Position numbers and translations under genes: made by a program. DNA of 64,000 nucleotides from Ligula intestinalis (lineage: Eukaryota; Platyhelminthes; Cestoda; Diphyllobothriidea; Diphyllobothriidae). The notes under the pieces are model-generated. The model did no database searches. It saw only the letters and a list, made by a program, of their open reading frames with translations, and had not been told where the DNA came from. This document shows, one piece after another, positions 54,817-64,000 of this stretch. The stretch's first letter is position 1; every line of letters starts with the position of its first letter. The stretch is taken from the NCBI GenBank assembly GCA_036362985.1, contig JAYGXS010000007.1, forward strand, positions 18,939,482 to 19,003,481, given 5' to 3'.

Positions 54817-56169
54817 TTATCTCCTGTTGTTGGATGAATCGGCTTCACGGATGTCACGAATAGTGGCGGCCCATTGGTGGCGGTCAGATGCGAGCTCTTC
54901 ACAGATGTTAACCCATTGTTTGTTCCAATGTCGCAAGCTGTAAATGGTTACGAGGCCCATCCGTTCAACGTCCGACTTAACGGTGTTGAGCCATGTCTTC
55001 AGTTGACCGCCTTGTCGGTATATCCAGTTTGCACTACGAGAAGAGTTCACGACCAATCTGCAGAGGTCCGTCGATTGTTTGCGCAGGACATGGCCAAACC
55101 ATTGCAATTGGCGATGCTGGATGTACGATGCTAGACTTGGTAGTTTGAAAAATCTGCGGTATAGCTCAACATTGGAGATTCGATCCTGCCAGAAGACTCT
55201 TAAGAGGCGTCGAAGACACCAACGGTCAAAGACTTCGAGCGATATGATGTCTGCCTTTCTCACTGGCCATGTTTCGCAGGCATATGCTAACACCGATCTG
55301 AGTGATGCTGTGTATATCAGCAGCTTTGTACTTAAACTGATGTCTGAGCGAGACAAGAGTGGTCTAGCTAGCAGCCGCAATGCATTTCTACCCTGCGCGA
55401 TTCGGTTCTTGATTTCGTCTTTGGCCTGTCCATTGGCTAGCATATTCGAGCCCAAATAGCGGAAGCAGCTAACTTCTTTAATGGGTTGACCGCTGATAAA
55501 CAGTGGTTGTACTGCGCCTTGATACGTAGTCAGGAGCTTCGTCTTGCGCACATTAATTGTCAGACCAACAGTTGCAGCGAAGCCGGTGATTCGGTCTAGC
55601 GTTGGCTGTAGTTATTGAGGAGTTTTACCGAATACGACAATGTCATCGGCATATTCCAGGTCAGGTACTCTGAATTCAGAGCTGATTTCACATCCACTGT
55701 CAGGTAGAATTGACTGATGTATGACCCAGTCGATCAAGAAGTTAAAGAGAACTGGAGAAAGAGGGCACTCTTGTCGAACTCCACAAGTCAGAGGGAAAGA
55801 ATTTGACTCTTCAACAAAGGTTCTTACTCGGGCTGATGTTGTGCCATAATAAGCTTTGATTAGGTTAAGCAACTTTGGTGGAAGACCGTCAGCAAGCAAG
55901 ACTTGCCATAAAGCTTCTCTATCGATAGAATCAAAGGCGGTTTTGAAGTCGATAAAACAGGCGGTGGTGATCTGTTGGTTTTGATGTCTGTGCTCTAGTA
56001 TGCGGTGTAGAATAAGGAACTGGTCAATACATAATCTACCTGGACGAAATCCTCTTTGGTTAGGACGAGTACGAAGATTGCACTCAGTCGAAAATCTACG
56101 GTAAAGAATGGTCGCAAACACTTTGGCGGCTATATCTATGAGGCTGATGCCGTGGTAATTTGAGCACAA
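54817..56169 (-). pseudogene. RTE reverse transcriptase and C-terminal domain (copy B)
   Basis: CSNYHGISLIDIAAKVFATI, NQRGFRPGRLCIDQFLILHR, CFIDFKTAFDSIDREALW, GVRQECPLSPVLFNFLID and LEYADDIVVFGKTP are RT motifs of the RTE clade with an intact YADD. TAA at 55612-55614 then interrupts; the same frame continues as LTINVRKTKLLT, VSCFRYLGSNM, YACETWPVRKAD, FDRWCLRRLLRVFWQDRISN and LQWFGHVLRKQST, the typical RTE tail. Confidence 0.88.
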
Positions 56170-56997
56170 TGTCCTGTCACCGCGCTTCGGTATCGGTAAA
56201 ATAATGGACAGTGACCAATCAGTCGGGATGACTTCGGTAGTTCATATAGGTGGCTCGCAGTAACCACCGTATGGAATTTCAGTTGATAGCTGTAGGTTCG
56301 CAGGTGAACGTATAGGCGGATCCAGTAGCTCGCTAAAGTGCTCTCGCCATCGATCGATTTTGCCAGCCATATAAGTTATCACTTGACCCGAGTTATTCCG
56401 AACGGTAGTGCAAGGCGGTTTATATTTGCCTGATGCTTTACGTAAAAGGTAATAGAGCTGGTGAAAGTTACCGGAGTTTGAAGCTGATTTGATGGAGCCA
56501 ACTAACTCGGTCCAATGGTTCTGACGGTCGCATCTTGCTGATCGCATAGTTTGGCGTCTCAATGAGCGGTAGTCCTCCGAGTTTGACAACCGAGCGATTA
56601 TAGCTTGTGCCGATAGGTGGAGGGTGGTCATGGAGATCCAGTCCTTCCTAGGTACTACCTGTTGTTGCAAGCTCGAATTCATCGCACTTTGTAGCGCGTC
56701 TCTCAAGTGTGTCCACTGAGTATCGGGCGAAGTTTCATTATCGACGTCATCTGGAGGTTAAATGCGAACAGTGGATTGATCTCGGATCCGTGCAGTGAGA
56801 CTTTCGTTGAACGCTACACGGGTTTCTGTGTGTGATAGTGCCATAACGTTGACACGTTTTGGGGGCAGTTTATTACCTCGATTCGACAAATGGAGCTTAA
56901 AGCGGGCACGGACAAGCACGTGATCTGACCCAACTTCCACACCTCGAAACGATCGGCTGTCGGATACTGCGGTGGTTCATTTTGAGTGTACTAAGAT

Positions 56998-57948
56998 TTA
57001 GTCTACCTGGTTTGCCGTTTGACCATCGTTTGAATACCCTGTTAGCAACTGCCGATGGGGGTGTTGAAAACGAGTCTTTGTAACGACGAGATGGTTGTTA
57101 TCAGCAACTTTTACCAATCGTTCTCTGTTGTCGCAACGTTGGCCCAGTCCGTATTTTCCGATGACGTGTCTCGAGATTTCATCACACGGGCCAGTCCTGG
57201 CATTCCAGTCTCCAACGACGAAGAGCAAGTCTCTAGGGGGTATTCTGGCCACTGTAGATTGAAGGCGTTCATAGGACTCCGTCTTAACTGCTTCATCCGC
57301 TTGCGATGTTGGGGCATAAACGGTAACCACAGACATATTTGCAATGGTGCCTTTTAAGCGGGCTGTGGCAATCCGCTCTGAGATAGGCTCAAACGCTAAG
57401 AGAGTGTAATGCACATTTTTTGTCATGCCTATTGCCACCCCATGCAGCCCTGTGTTCGTTTGTGGTCCGCTGTGGAAGAGCACGTACTCAGCATCCTCTT
57501 GCAGGACTTTGATTTCTCTCGTTCCAGAGTCTGGGAGATGAACTTCTGACAGACAGGCAACGTCTACTTTATAGTCCCATAATGCGCATGCTAGAAGTGC
57601 TTGACTGTCGAGAGCAAGCAATGTCCGCACATTCCAGCAACCGATGTTCAAATTGCGTCGTGAATTTCCGGTACTGGCTTGCATATTTGACGTTCCGGGC
57701 ACCAGGCGACCATGGAGCGCGTCGCTTCCCGGGGACGCCGTAGCATTGTTCAATTTAAGAGCACTGGCTTGCATATTTGGCACTCCGGGCACCAGACGAC
57801 CACGGAGCGCGTCGCTTCCCGGGGACGCCGTAGCAGTACTGAGATTCGTGATATTCGTATTGTCCATGAAGTTTCTTGGGAATTTTGTTACAGATGACGT
57901 CCCTGGTGTTACCTTCCATTGCCCCCTGTTCGCCGTGAGTTTTCCCAC
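56998..57948 (-). pseudogene. RTE apurinic endonuclease domain (copy B)
   Basis: LNIGCWNVRTLLALDSQALL, VACLSEVHLPDSGTREI, SGPQTNTGLHGVAIGM, VTVYAPTSQADEA and LFVVGDWNARTGP are the endonuclease motifs of RTE elements. The frame ends VD and stop at 56995. Residues near the N-terminus are a direct duplication (ASPGSDALRGRLVPG and ASPGSDALHGRLVPG). Confidence 0.88.
57673..57852 (-). repeat. 90-bp tandem duplication in the RTE N-terminal region
   Basis: ACTGGCTTGCATATTTG starts units at 57673 and 57763. Each holds CGGAGCGCGTCGCTTCCC-like sequence. The period is 30 codons, so the frame is kept. Confidence 0.85.
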
Positions 57949-58179
57949 GTTGCCCGCGAACCACCGTCAGGGAGGTCGAGGGTTGGATTTCGGTTCAAGG
58001 GCAGCAACATTAAGGACATACGACGAAGAACGCGATTTCTTTTGAATGGCCTGAAATAGCCTCGGGGTTTTATTGCAGCGAGTGTCGAATATTTCGTTTG
58101 AGACAAATTCAGCGCTCTTCACTCAGTGACGTCTGTCTTGTCGGGTTCATAGGTACTTTTCAAAAAGCTCAAAAACCCT

Positions 58180-58990
58180 ATGAGAATCGTCAACTTGAGA
58201 ATCTATGTCGTCCTTACCGTATCCATTCAGAAGCGGCTTCATTTTGAATGATATACTTGAAGTTGATACCCATCTACCCCGAGGAATGCTTTCTGGTCAA
58301 GGCTGCAGTTTGAAAACACGTTGGTCTTCGATTCGATCACTTCATTTGTCTGCGACACCATAAAATGTATATGAGAAAAATCACTAAACTCACAAATTCG
58401 AGATCAGTTAGTTGGCAGCCAACTTCCTGGAGTTCCTTGCTGGAGAACCCAGTCAATAGGTCGGAGAAGACCCGCTGAGCTGCATTTATTCGGGCAAAGC
58501 TGTCATCCTTACTGTGTTTATTCGACAGCAGCCTCGCCCCTAGGCAATTTGAAACTGTCTACTTATTCAAGCTGATGACCATCAATCTCGAGAGTTGCCT
58601 TCTACTGCTCAGGGATACAGCCTGAAAACCACGTTGGTCTTCCCAGCGTTTATGGACAAACCAATTAATTTAGCGGCCAAGACTGAAGCTAGTAGAGTGA
58701 TATCCTCAAAACAGTCGCAAATAGTCAACCAGCGTCCGGGTGTGAAGTGGACACCGTCAACTCTATGTAGGGCTTTACCGAGAATCAAGTCCATGGTGTA
58801 GTTAGATAGAATGAGTGACAAATTGCAACCTTGGCGAACGCTAATCTGAATACTGAAAATTTGGGAGGGCTTGTTATGGACCAGAACTCGCACAGGAGGA
58901 GGGGGGGGGGGAGGCACATGAGTGAGTCTTGCCCATGTCAACTATTTTTGCCAGTTCATCATATAGCGCCATTATCCACCACAGCAATTC
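58180..58990 (-). mobile_element. RTE-like LINE remnant (family 2)
   Basis: The minus strand shows VRQGCNLSLILSNYTMDLIL then GKALHRVDGVHFTPGRWLT, and LLASVLAAK then GLSINAGKTNVVF, an RT palm/thumb piece whose YADD has become FEDI. Frames are broken. A 13-base G run at 58902 interrupts it. Confidence 0.75.
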
Positions 58991-59247
58991 ACGACTGACG
59001 GAATTGAACACAACAGCAAATTCAACAAAGAAACTATGACCATATTTGCCCTTTATATATTTATGCTCGCATTAAGTATCGTATGGTGTAGAGCATTGAT
59101 ACAAATGTAAAATACCTGACCTTTATTAATATTAAATATTACTCTGTTTTTCGGACTTATTTCGCAACAAATAAGGGGTTTGGCTCGTTTAAATTCTTCA
59201 TTTTTACTCAGATGTGACGCAGTTGACCATTATTTCGACCACTGCCT

Positions 59248-59265
59248 CTACTACTACTACTACTT

Positions 59266-59312
<47 letters not shown>

Positions 59313-59347
59313 GCTACTACTACTACTACTTCTACTACTACTACTAT

Positions 59348-59382
<35 letters not shown>

Positions 59383-59432
59383 TTACTACTACTACTACTA
59401 CTACTACTACTGCTGCTACTACTACTACTACT
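59248..59432 (+). repeat. (TAC)n microsatellite upstream of the SUPT3H-like gene
   Basis: About 185 bp of TAC repeats with a few TTC, TGC and ATT interruptions, ending 220 bp before the start codon. The Tyr- or Thr-rich frames across it are artefacts. Confidence 0.97.
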
Positions 59433-59653
59433 CCCCTGCTACTGTTACCTCCACCGTCTCAGTCAACCGTTATCACCACCATAGGTGCCTATTATCCATA
59501 AAGCAGAATTTCTTCGTCCAGTTCGTTCAACTCGTATCATCACAATTGTCCCTGTCATTATTTTTCGTCAATTGTGCACTGAGTCGTTTAATCTAGTTTC
59601 CTAATATTGCTGTTACTGTATTTAGGAAACCTAGTTTCGTCGTTTGACAAATA

Positions 59654-60478
59654 ATGACAAGCCCTGAGGCAGTTTTACGCTGCACACTCTATCGGATTAT
59701 TCAGGCTTGCGGCGAGCCTGGTTCTACCTCCGAGGATGTCGTTAGTGCCCTCTTCAAGTACGCAGTGAGCCTACGTGACCAGTGGTCTGTGCGCATATCC
59801 TCCGTTTCACCACTCAATCTCGACGCGCTTGTCGAGGCCTTCGCTGATCGTGCCGTTATCCTGGCGCGTATATTCATGTACCTGATGGTCTCTGGGACTT
59901 CCACCACCGTCGGTACTAAGGAGACCTCTGAAGACTTCGATGCCTTCCAGCCCACTTTCGTGGACGATATATCTGCTGCGTGTGCCAACAGTGGAGCTAC
60001 TGGCAGGATGCATTCTCCTAAAGTTGCAAAGTTTCTGGAACTCTGCAAACAGCATTGTGCGGCACCACCACCTGAGACCCTGTTTGATTGGCGCAGCCTT
60101 GAGCAGACTGCCACCCCGCCACGCATTCATCAAGGACGTCGGCTACGCATGCTTCGTATAGACGATTTTGTTGGTAGCATTTCCATCGAGGCCTACGTTG
60201 AGTTCACAAAGCTGCGCCAGTCAGCCAGCTTCTTCGCCACCCGCAGCGTACTGCTTGCCTTTTTGCACTGGTTCTTCTCCGCCTCCTCATCGGAAACTGC
60301 AAGTCAGCGTTTCAGTGCAGGTGACCTCTTGGCTTATCTCTTCACTTCGGGCCTGTATGACCTCATTGATTTGGCCTTTTGTAATCGTCGCCTTCTTGGC
60401 ATTCAACTTTCATCACCGATAACTTCCGTTGAATTGGAGCAGGCTAGTTTGCTTATTCGTAGACTCAGTTACCTTTGA
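59654..60478 (+). CDS. SUPT3H: Probable SUPT3H (SPT3 homologue), SAGA complex subunit, single exon
   Basis: SPT3 is a nuclear subunit of the SAGA coactivator with an N-terminal TFIID-18-like histone fold; it helps deliver TBP to promoters. The 274-residue product has SEDVVSALFKYAVSLRDQW and LDALVEAFADRAVILARIFM where human SUPT3H has VEDVVHTQLINLLQQAAEV and [20 protein letters not shown]. Later, EAYVEFTKLRQSASFF aligns with human AQYAEFCESRQLSFS, SAGDLLAYLFTSGLYDLIDL with [20 protein letters not shown], and VELEQASLLIRRLSY with PCHIREAIRRYS. It is shorter than the human protein (317) and divergent, but the order of blocks is kept. It starts at the first ATG after a possible acceptor (TGTATTTAG at 59625), so an upstream non-coding exon is possible. 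Similarity was judged by eye. Confidence 0.68.
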   Translation: MTSPEAVLRCTLYRIIQACGEPGSTSEDVVSALFKYAVSLRDQWSVRISSVSPLNLDALVEAFADRAVILARIFMYLMVSGTSTTVGTKETSEDFDAFQPTFVDDISAACANSGATGRMHSPKVAKFLELCKQHCAAPPPETLFDWRSLEQTATPPRIHQGRRLRMLRIDDFVGSISIEAYVEFTKLRQSASFFATRSVLLAFLHWFFSASSSETASQRFSAGDLLAYLFTSGLYDLIDLAFCNRRLLGIQLSSPITSVELEQASLLIRRLSYL

Positions 60479-61200
60479 TGTAACTCTTGCGCGCCTCAGA
60501 CAAAACTGCGTCCTCTTCAATCGATCTGTGATCGGTCCACTTCCTATATATTTATCAGCATTTCGTCAACACTTACCGACTGTAAAAAGAGCAATATATT
60601 TTCTACTTAAATTGATTAAGTAACTTTTAATTTGTGTTTTTAAGATTCGGTGTGTCAGCTGGTGGTTGAAAAAACGTTTCCGGCATTCCCTCGTAAATGA
60701 ATGAACTTTGTGGGCTATACCAGCTAGACTATTAATTCCATTGGTAAGGCACATTGAGCTCGTTTGTAGGTTCATAAAGTCAAGTCGGAAGAGTTTGTTG
60801 ATGTACGTCTGCTTTGAGCTCATCATCGTCTTCGTTGGATTCCCACAGAAACCCCAAAACTTTAAGTTAGAGTCCGGTGGTGAGTTTGTTGGTTTTCGTC
60901 GTATGGGCCTCAAGACGAACTGCGCTACTGTGTCATACGCAAGTGATTTTCACCCACGCTTGTAATGTGCCGCATCGGTACCATGTCAGCTGGTCTGCTC
61001 GATCTTGCCTCTAGAGGACAGTGTGAGACCAACCTTGCTGTGGATGATTCGACGTGCTTTTTCGCTATCGCAACGTGCTACTACTCATAGACTGAAGAGA
61101 TGCCAACTGACAGAATTTTTTGTTATGGCTGCGATCATGCCGGCTGGCACCTCTCCACCTGCGGCGATCCGTGGTAGCAGACATGGACATTTCAGTCAAC
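60479..61200. other. Downstream flank of the SUPT3H-like gene
   Basis: No conserved frame. The minus-strand frame at 60566-60913 shows no family features. Confidence 0.5.
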
Positions 61201-63450
61201 TTTCTTGGCCAATGCCGGAAAAATAATACTGAAGGTCAAAGAACCACTTCCATGTCCTGACGGACTGAGTCAAGTCAGCTCTTGAGCTGACTCCCTCTTT
61301 GGTGTTGGATTTAGGGTGGTACCACTGAGATTGTGAGGTTAACGACGAAGAACGTGTCCAAACCACCTCAATCGTCTTTCTTGAATGACCCTGCATATGC
61401 TTAGGATGTTGTCACAGCAAGTTCGGACTGTCTCATTTGAGGCGAAGTCGATGTGCTTCACTCAATCAAGCAGTGATGGTCAAATACCTCCAGTTTTCTT
61501 TCATCTCCCACACGCTTAACCCAGAATTTATAGCCATAAAGAGGGACAGACCGAAAAGATGCACGATACACGTGCATCGTTATAGCGATGGAGATGTCGC
61601 GCCGTGTCCACAAGCTCGTTCTGAGGCTGCAGAAAGCTCTACGAGCTGCATAATTTTGGAAGAAATGCCATTTTAACTGTATCCATTCGACAGCAATCCA
61701 ATTCCGAGGTATTTAAAACTCTCTACTTCTTCAAGTTGGCAAGCGTCAATCTCGAGTAGTTCCATCGCTTGGACAGACATGCAGCATGGAAAAACTTGAT
61801 CTTCCCGGTGTTTATGGACGAACTGACCGATTTAGCGACCTCGTTCATCCGTAATACCGTTGATTGTAGATGGTCAAAGCTTGAATCTAGTAAAGTGGTA
61901 TTATCGGCGTAGTCGAGAGCATTCAGTGAGCTTTCAGATGCAGACTCAACATCGTCCGCTTTATGTAGGGCCAACGGGGAAGACTAGTGAATGACGTAGT
62001 TGAACAGAATGGGTGAAAGGATGCAGTCTCATCGAACAGTTCTGTAAGATTTAAATGAATCGGATCGATTGTAGGCCTTGATCATGGCGATGGTTTTTGG
62101 TGATACCCCATCAAGTACCATTACCCGCCATAGAGATTCACGATAGGCGGAATCGAACGCGGGGGCAAAATCAGCGACGCAGACGATCGTTGTTTGCTGG
62201 TAGCTATGGCGGAATAGCATGATGCGTCTCAGCGTTCGCACATCCCCAACGCGGAATACGACCTTATTGAATCTCGTCCTACAGTCACACCCAGTCTAAA
62301 ATCGCCTGAGAAGGACAGTAGCGAATGTCATCGAGCAATATCGATAAGATTCATACCGCAGTAGTCCTCGTCTCTTTTCTTCCCTCCCTTGTGAATAGGT
62401 ACAGGGATGCCTGAGCCGCAGTCACAAGGGACGGCTTTCTCTCCTTGTATGCTTTTTCAATCACTTCATGGAGCCAAGGCTTCAGTGTGTCGACACAAGA
62501 CTTAAAATTTCAGTGGGTGTGCCGTCCTCTCCAGGTGCCTTGTTTTTGCACAGCCTTTGTAAGGCGTCGCCGACTTCTTCAGAAGGGAGGTCACATGACT
62601 TCATAGGTAAGAGAGGAAGAGGATTCTGCTACAGGTGAAAACGAGGATATGCTGGGTTTGTTACAAAATTGAGGAAGTACTCATGCCAGCACTTAACCGT
62701 GGCCGAACTATCAACAGTAAAACCGCTATTCATATCACGAACCGAGTCATTCAGTGAGGAGAACTTACCACTAACTTTGCGGATAAGTTGTTAGAGTTTG
62801 CGAGTACTAACAACGTTTGTATCTTGCTCCATGGAGGTCGCTATTCCAGTCCAGTGTTTCTCCCGGTCCTCCCTAAGCTGTCTAAGCAGAAAGCTTCAGA
62901 GTTCTTCCAATCATTACGGCGTCCCTGGATACCTTAGCAAACTGATGTTTTCCGTAATGATCATTGGTTACTGTCGTCTCCGTCGGCTCGAGTCCTAAAA
63001 GAGGACAGGATTTCTCTACTTAGGGATTCGCCAGTGCTTGGTTGCCGCGTGTAAGCGAACGAAACCGTGGCGTCTAGTGCGTAGCATTTTGGGTACGGAT
63101 GCGAGATGATCTTTCAAGCGTGTACGGCTTAGAACGTTGTCAGACTCATGGCCATAAACAGTCTTGGTAACACGCTGCGATTTGCTATCATGGAAGGGGA
63201 TGAGGGTCAGGTTACTTCCGCGGCGTACCCTATAAGAATACTCAGTGTAGTAGTGTACAGTAGTACGTTGACGGCTACCTTGTTCATGGCCACTCCTTCC
63301 CGTCGTTCCATGTGAAGATGCAATTTGTTTACACAAAGTTAACGAGTGTGGGACTGCTGTATAAATGGTCAACCGGTTGCATAATAACCGAGCAAGCCGA
63401 GGCGAGAAACTGTAACTGCGCGGTTTCATGTTACAGGAGTAAGTCAAAAG
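61200..63450 (-). mobile_element. RTE-like LINE remnant (family 2), long degenerate copy
   Basis: Minus-strand pieces in the right order: an endonuclease-end region around 63447-63016, a linker at about 63000-62400, RT fragments VADFAPAFDSAYRESLWRVM then DGVSPKTIAMIKAYNR (62241-62029), and LNALDYADNTTLLDSSFDHL then RMNEVAKSVSSSINTGKIK (61974-61723), in which YADD has become YADN. Many stops and frameshifts; an old copy. Confidence 0.75.
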
Positions 63451-64000
63451 TCTTACCTGATTACTATAGGTTTCCGCTTGGTGAGTGAAATGGGCTTAGG
63501 GTAAGTAATCCGGTATAACCGTAAGAAAGAAGGGACCAGACAACAGGAGTGGGAGACATTCCAATGAGGCAAAATACGGAGATGCGTGTTCGTAAATTGT
63601 CTTAACTATGCCACCAAAATGTTTATAGTAGCCACGTAAGTATATTTTAAAAACATCCGATACACATGCTATTATCACCACCTAAAATGCATGAAGATCA
63701 AATGTTCTGTACTCAAATCATCCAGCTGACTTTGGGGTATCCTTGATCGAAAGTGGCAGTTGAACTGCCTGTGGCCAATCAAATGACTTCTGTTAATGTT
63801 GACGGAACTGCTTTCTTAGCCTAATCAGATTCGTATCTTATTTCCAGATTCAGTATAGTTAATGAACATTCCAAATTCATGGGGTCCGAGCCAGGTGTAG
63901 CGTTCTGCTTAGGGGGTGATTATAGCCGCGCCAGCCACCTACATCTCCTCTCGTCCCCGGACTCCTTGATTTGATCATGACAACCAACCCATAGGGGACA
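63450..64000. other. Window end, no gene seen
   Basis: No frame, repeat or RNA is recognisable in the last 550 bp. Confidence 0.6.

Larger units (their letters stand above)
54600..58045 (-). mobile_element. RTE-like LINE, family 1, copy B (most complete)
   Basis: One minus-strand reading frame runs from 57948 to 54817 with no frameshift but five stop codons (56995, 56974, 56755, 56239 and 55612 as lower ends). Order: N-terminal region with a 30-residue duplication, endonuclease, linker, RT, C-terminal domain. A 45-codon piece of the RT fingers present in copy A is missing. Confidence 0.88.

Noticed and set aside
59248..59432. Possible CRISPR-like array
   Set aside because: A simple trinucleotide repeat without spacers, in a eukaryotic genome.
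59180..59596. Tyr-rich 138-codon and Thr-rich 95-codon frames
   Set aside because: They are translations of the TAC microsatellite and carry no other protein features.
60566..60913. 115-codon minus-strand frame downstream of the SUPT3H-like gene
   Set aside because: No domain, no coding-like composition, and no neighbouring exons.

Overview
The window is a piece of a eukaryotic, repeat-rich nuclear genome. It has spliced genes with canonical GT-AG introns, two 100-N scaffold gaps, several clades of non-LTR retrotransposon, an LTR element, a CACTA-type DNA transposon and hammerhead/Penelope-like repeats. This mix (CR1-like and RTE-like LINEs, Penelope-like hammerhead repeats, tRNA-like SINE modules, TAC microsatellites) suggests a lophotrochozoan, most likely a parasitic flatworm and perhaps a tapeworm. 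That assignment is inference from gene and repeat style, not proof.

Three host genes can be supported. (1) 13-18424, + strand: an 11-exon gene for the U1 snRNP splicing factor PRPF39, about 1061 codons against 669 in human. The extra length is a roughly 240-residue acidic insert inside the HAT-repeat array, which ends in a [10 protein letters not shown] motif resembling U2AF-homology ligand motifs, plus an Ala/Pro-rich tail. (2) 20742-21176, - strand: a single-exon four-helix membrane protein of the TMEM216/TMEM80 family (ciliary transition zone). (3) 59654-60478, + strand: a single-exon, divergent homologue of SUPT3H, the SAGA subunit with a histone fold. They are not an operon and show no obvious functional link, although PRPF39 and SUPT3H both act in gene expression.

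The rest is mostly mobile DNA. PRPF39 introns hold a 100-bp palindromic MITE with TA duplications (intron 8), a cluster of hammerhead-like Penelope fragments including a foldback (intron 9), and an RTE remnant and a TAC microsatellite (intron 10). From 23.2 to 43.4 kb there is a nested block: a CR1-like LINE (25.66-29.64 kb, -), tRNA-like modules, a pol-less LTR retrotransposon with 6-bp target duplications (30979-34654) inside an older RT remnant, a second LINE with an almost intact reverse transcriptase but a mutated catalytic site (34.9-38.8 kb, -), and a CACTA-like element with 11-bp terminal inverted repeats (39211-43066) that split a repeat found in inverted orientation at 23251-23676. 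Both assembly gaps sit at the same base of this repeat. From 43.4 to 49.9 kb I see no gene, only a tRNA-like module. From 49.9 to 58.1 kb there are two copies of one RTE element (-). A second RTE family occurs as remnants at 15.7-16.7, 58.2-59.0 and 61.2-63.5 kb. All non-LTR copies are broken, so the genic load is light and mobile-element decay dominates.
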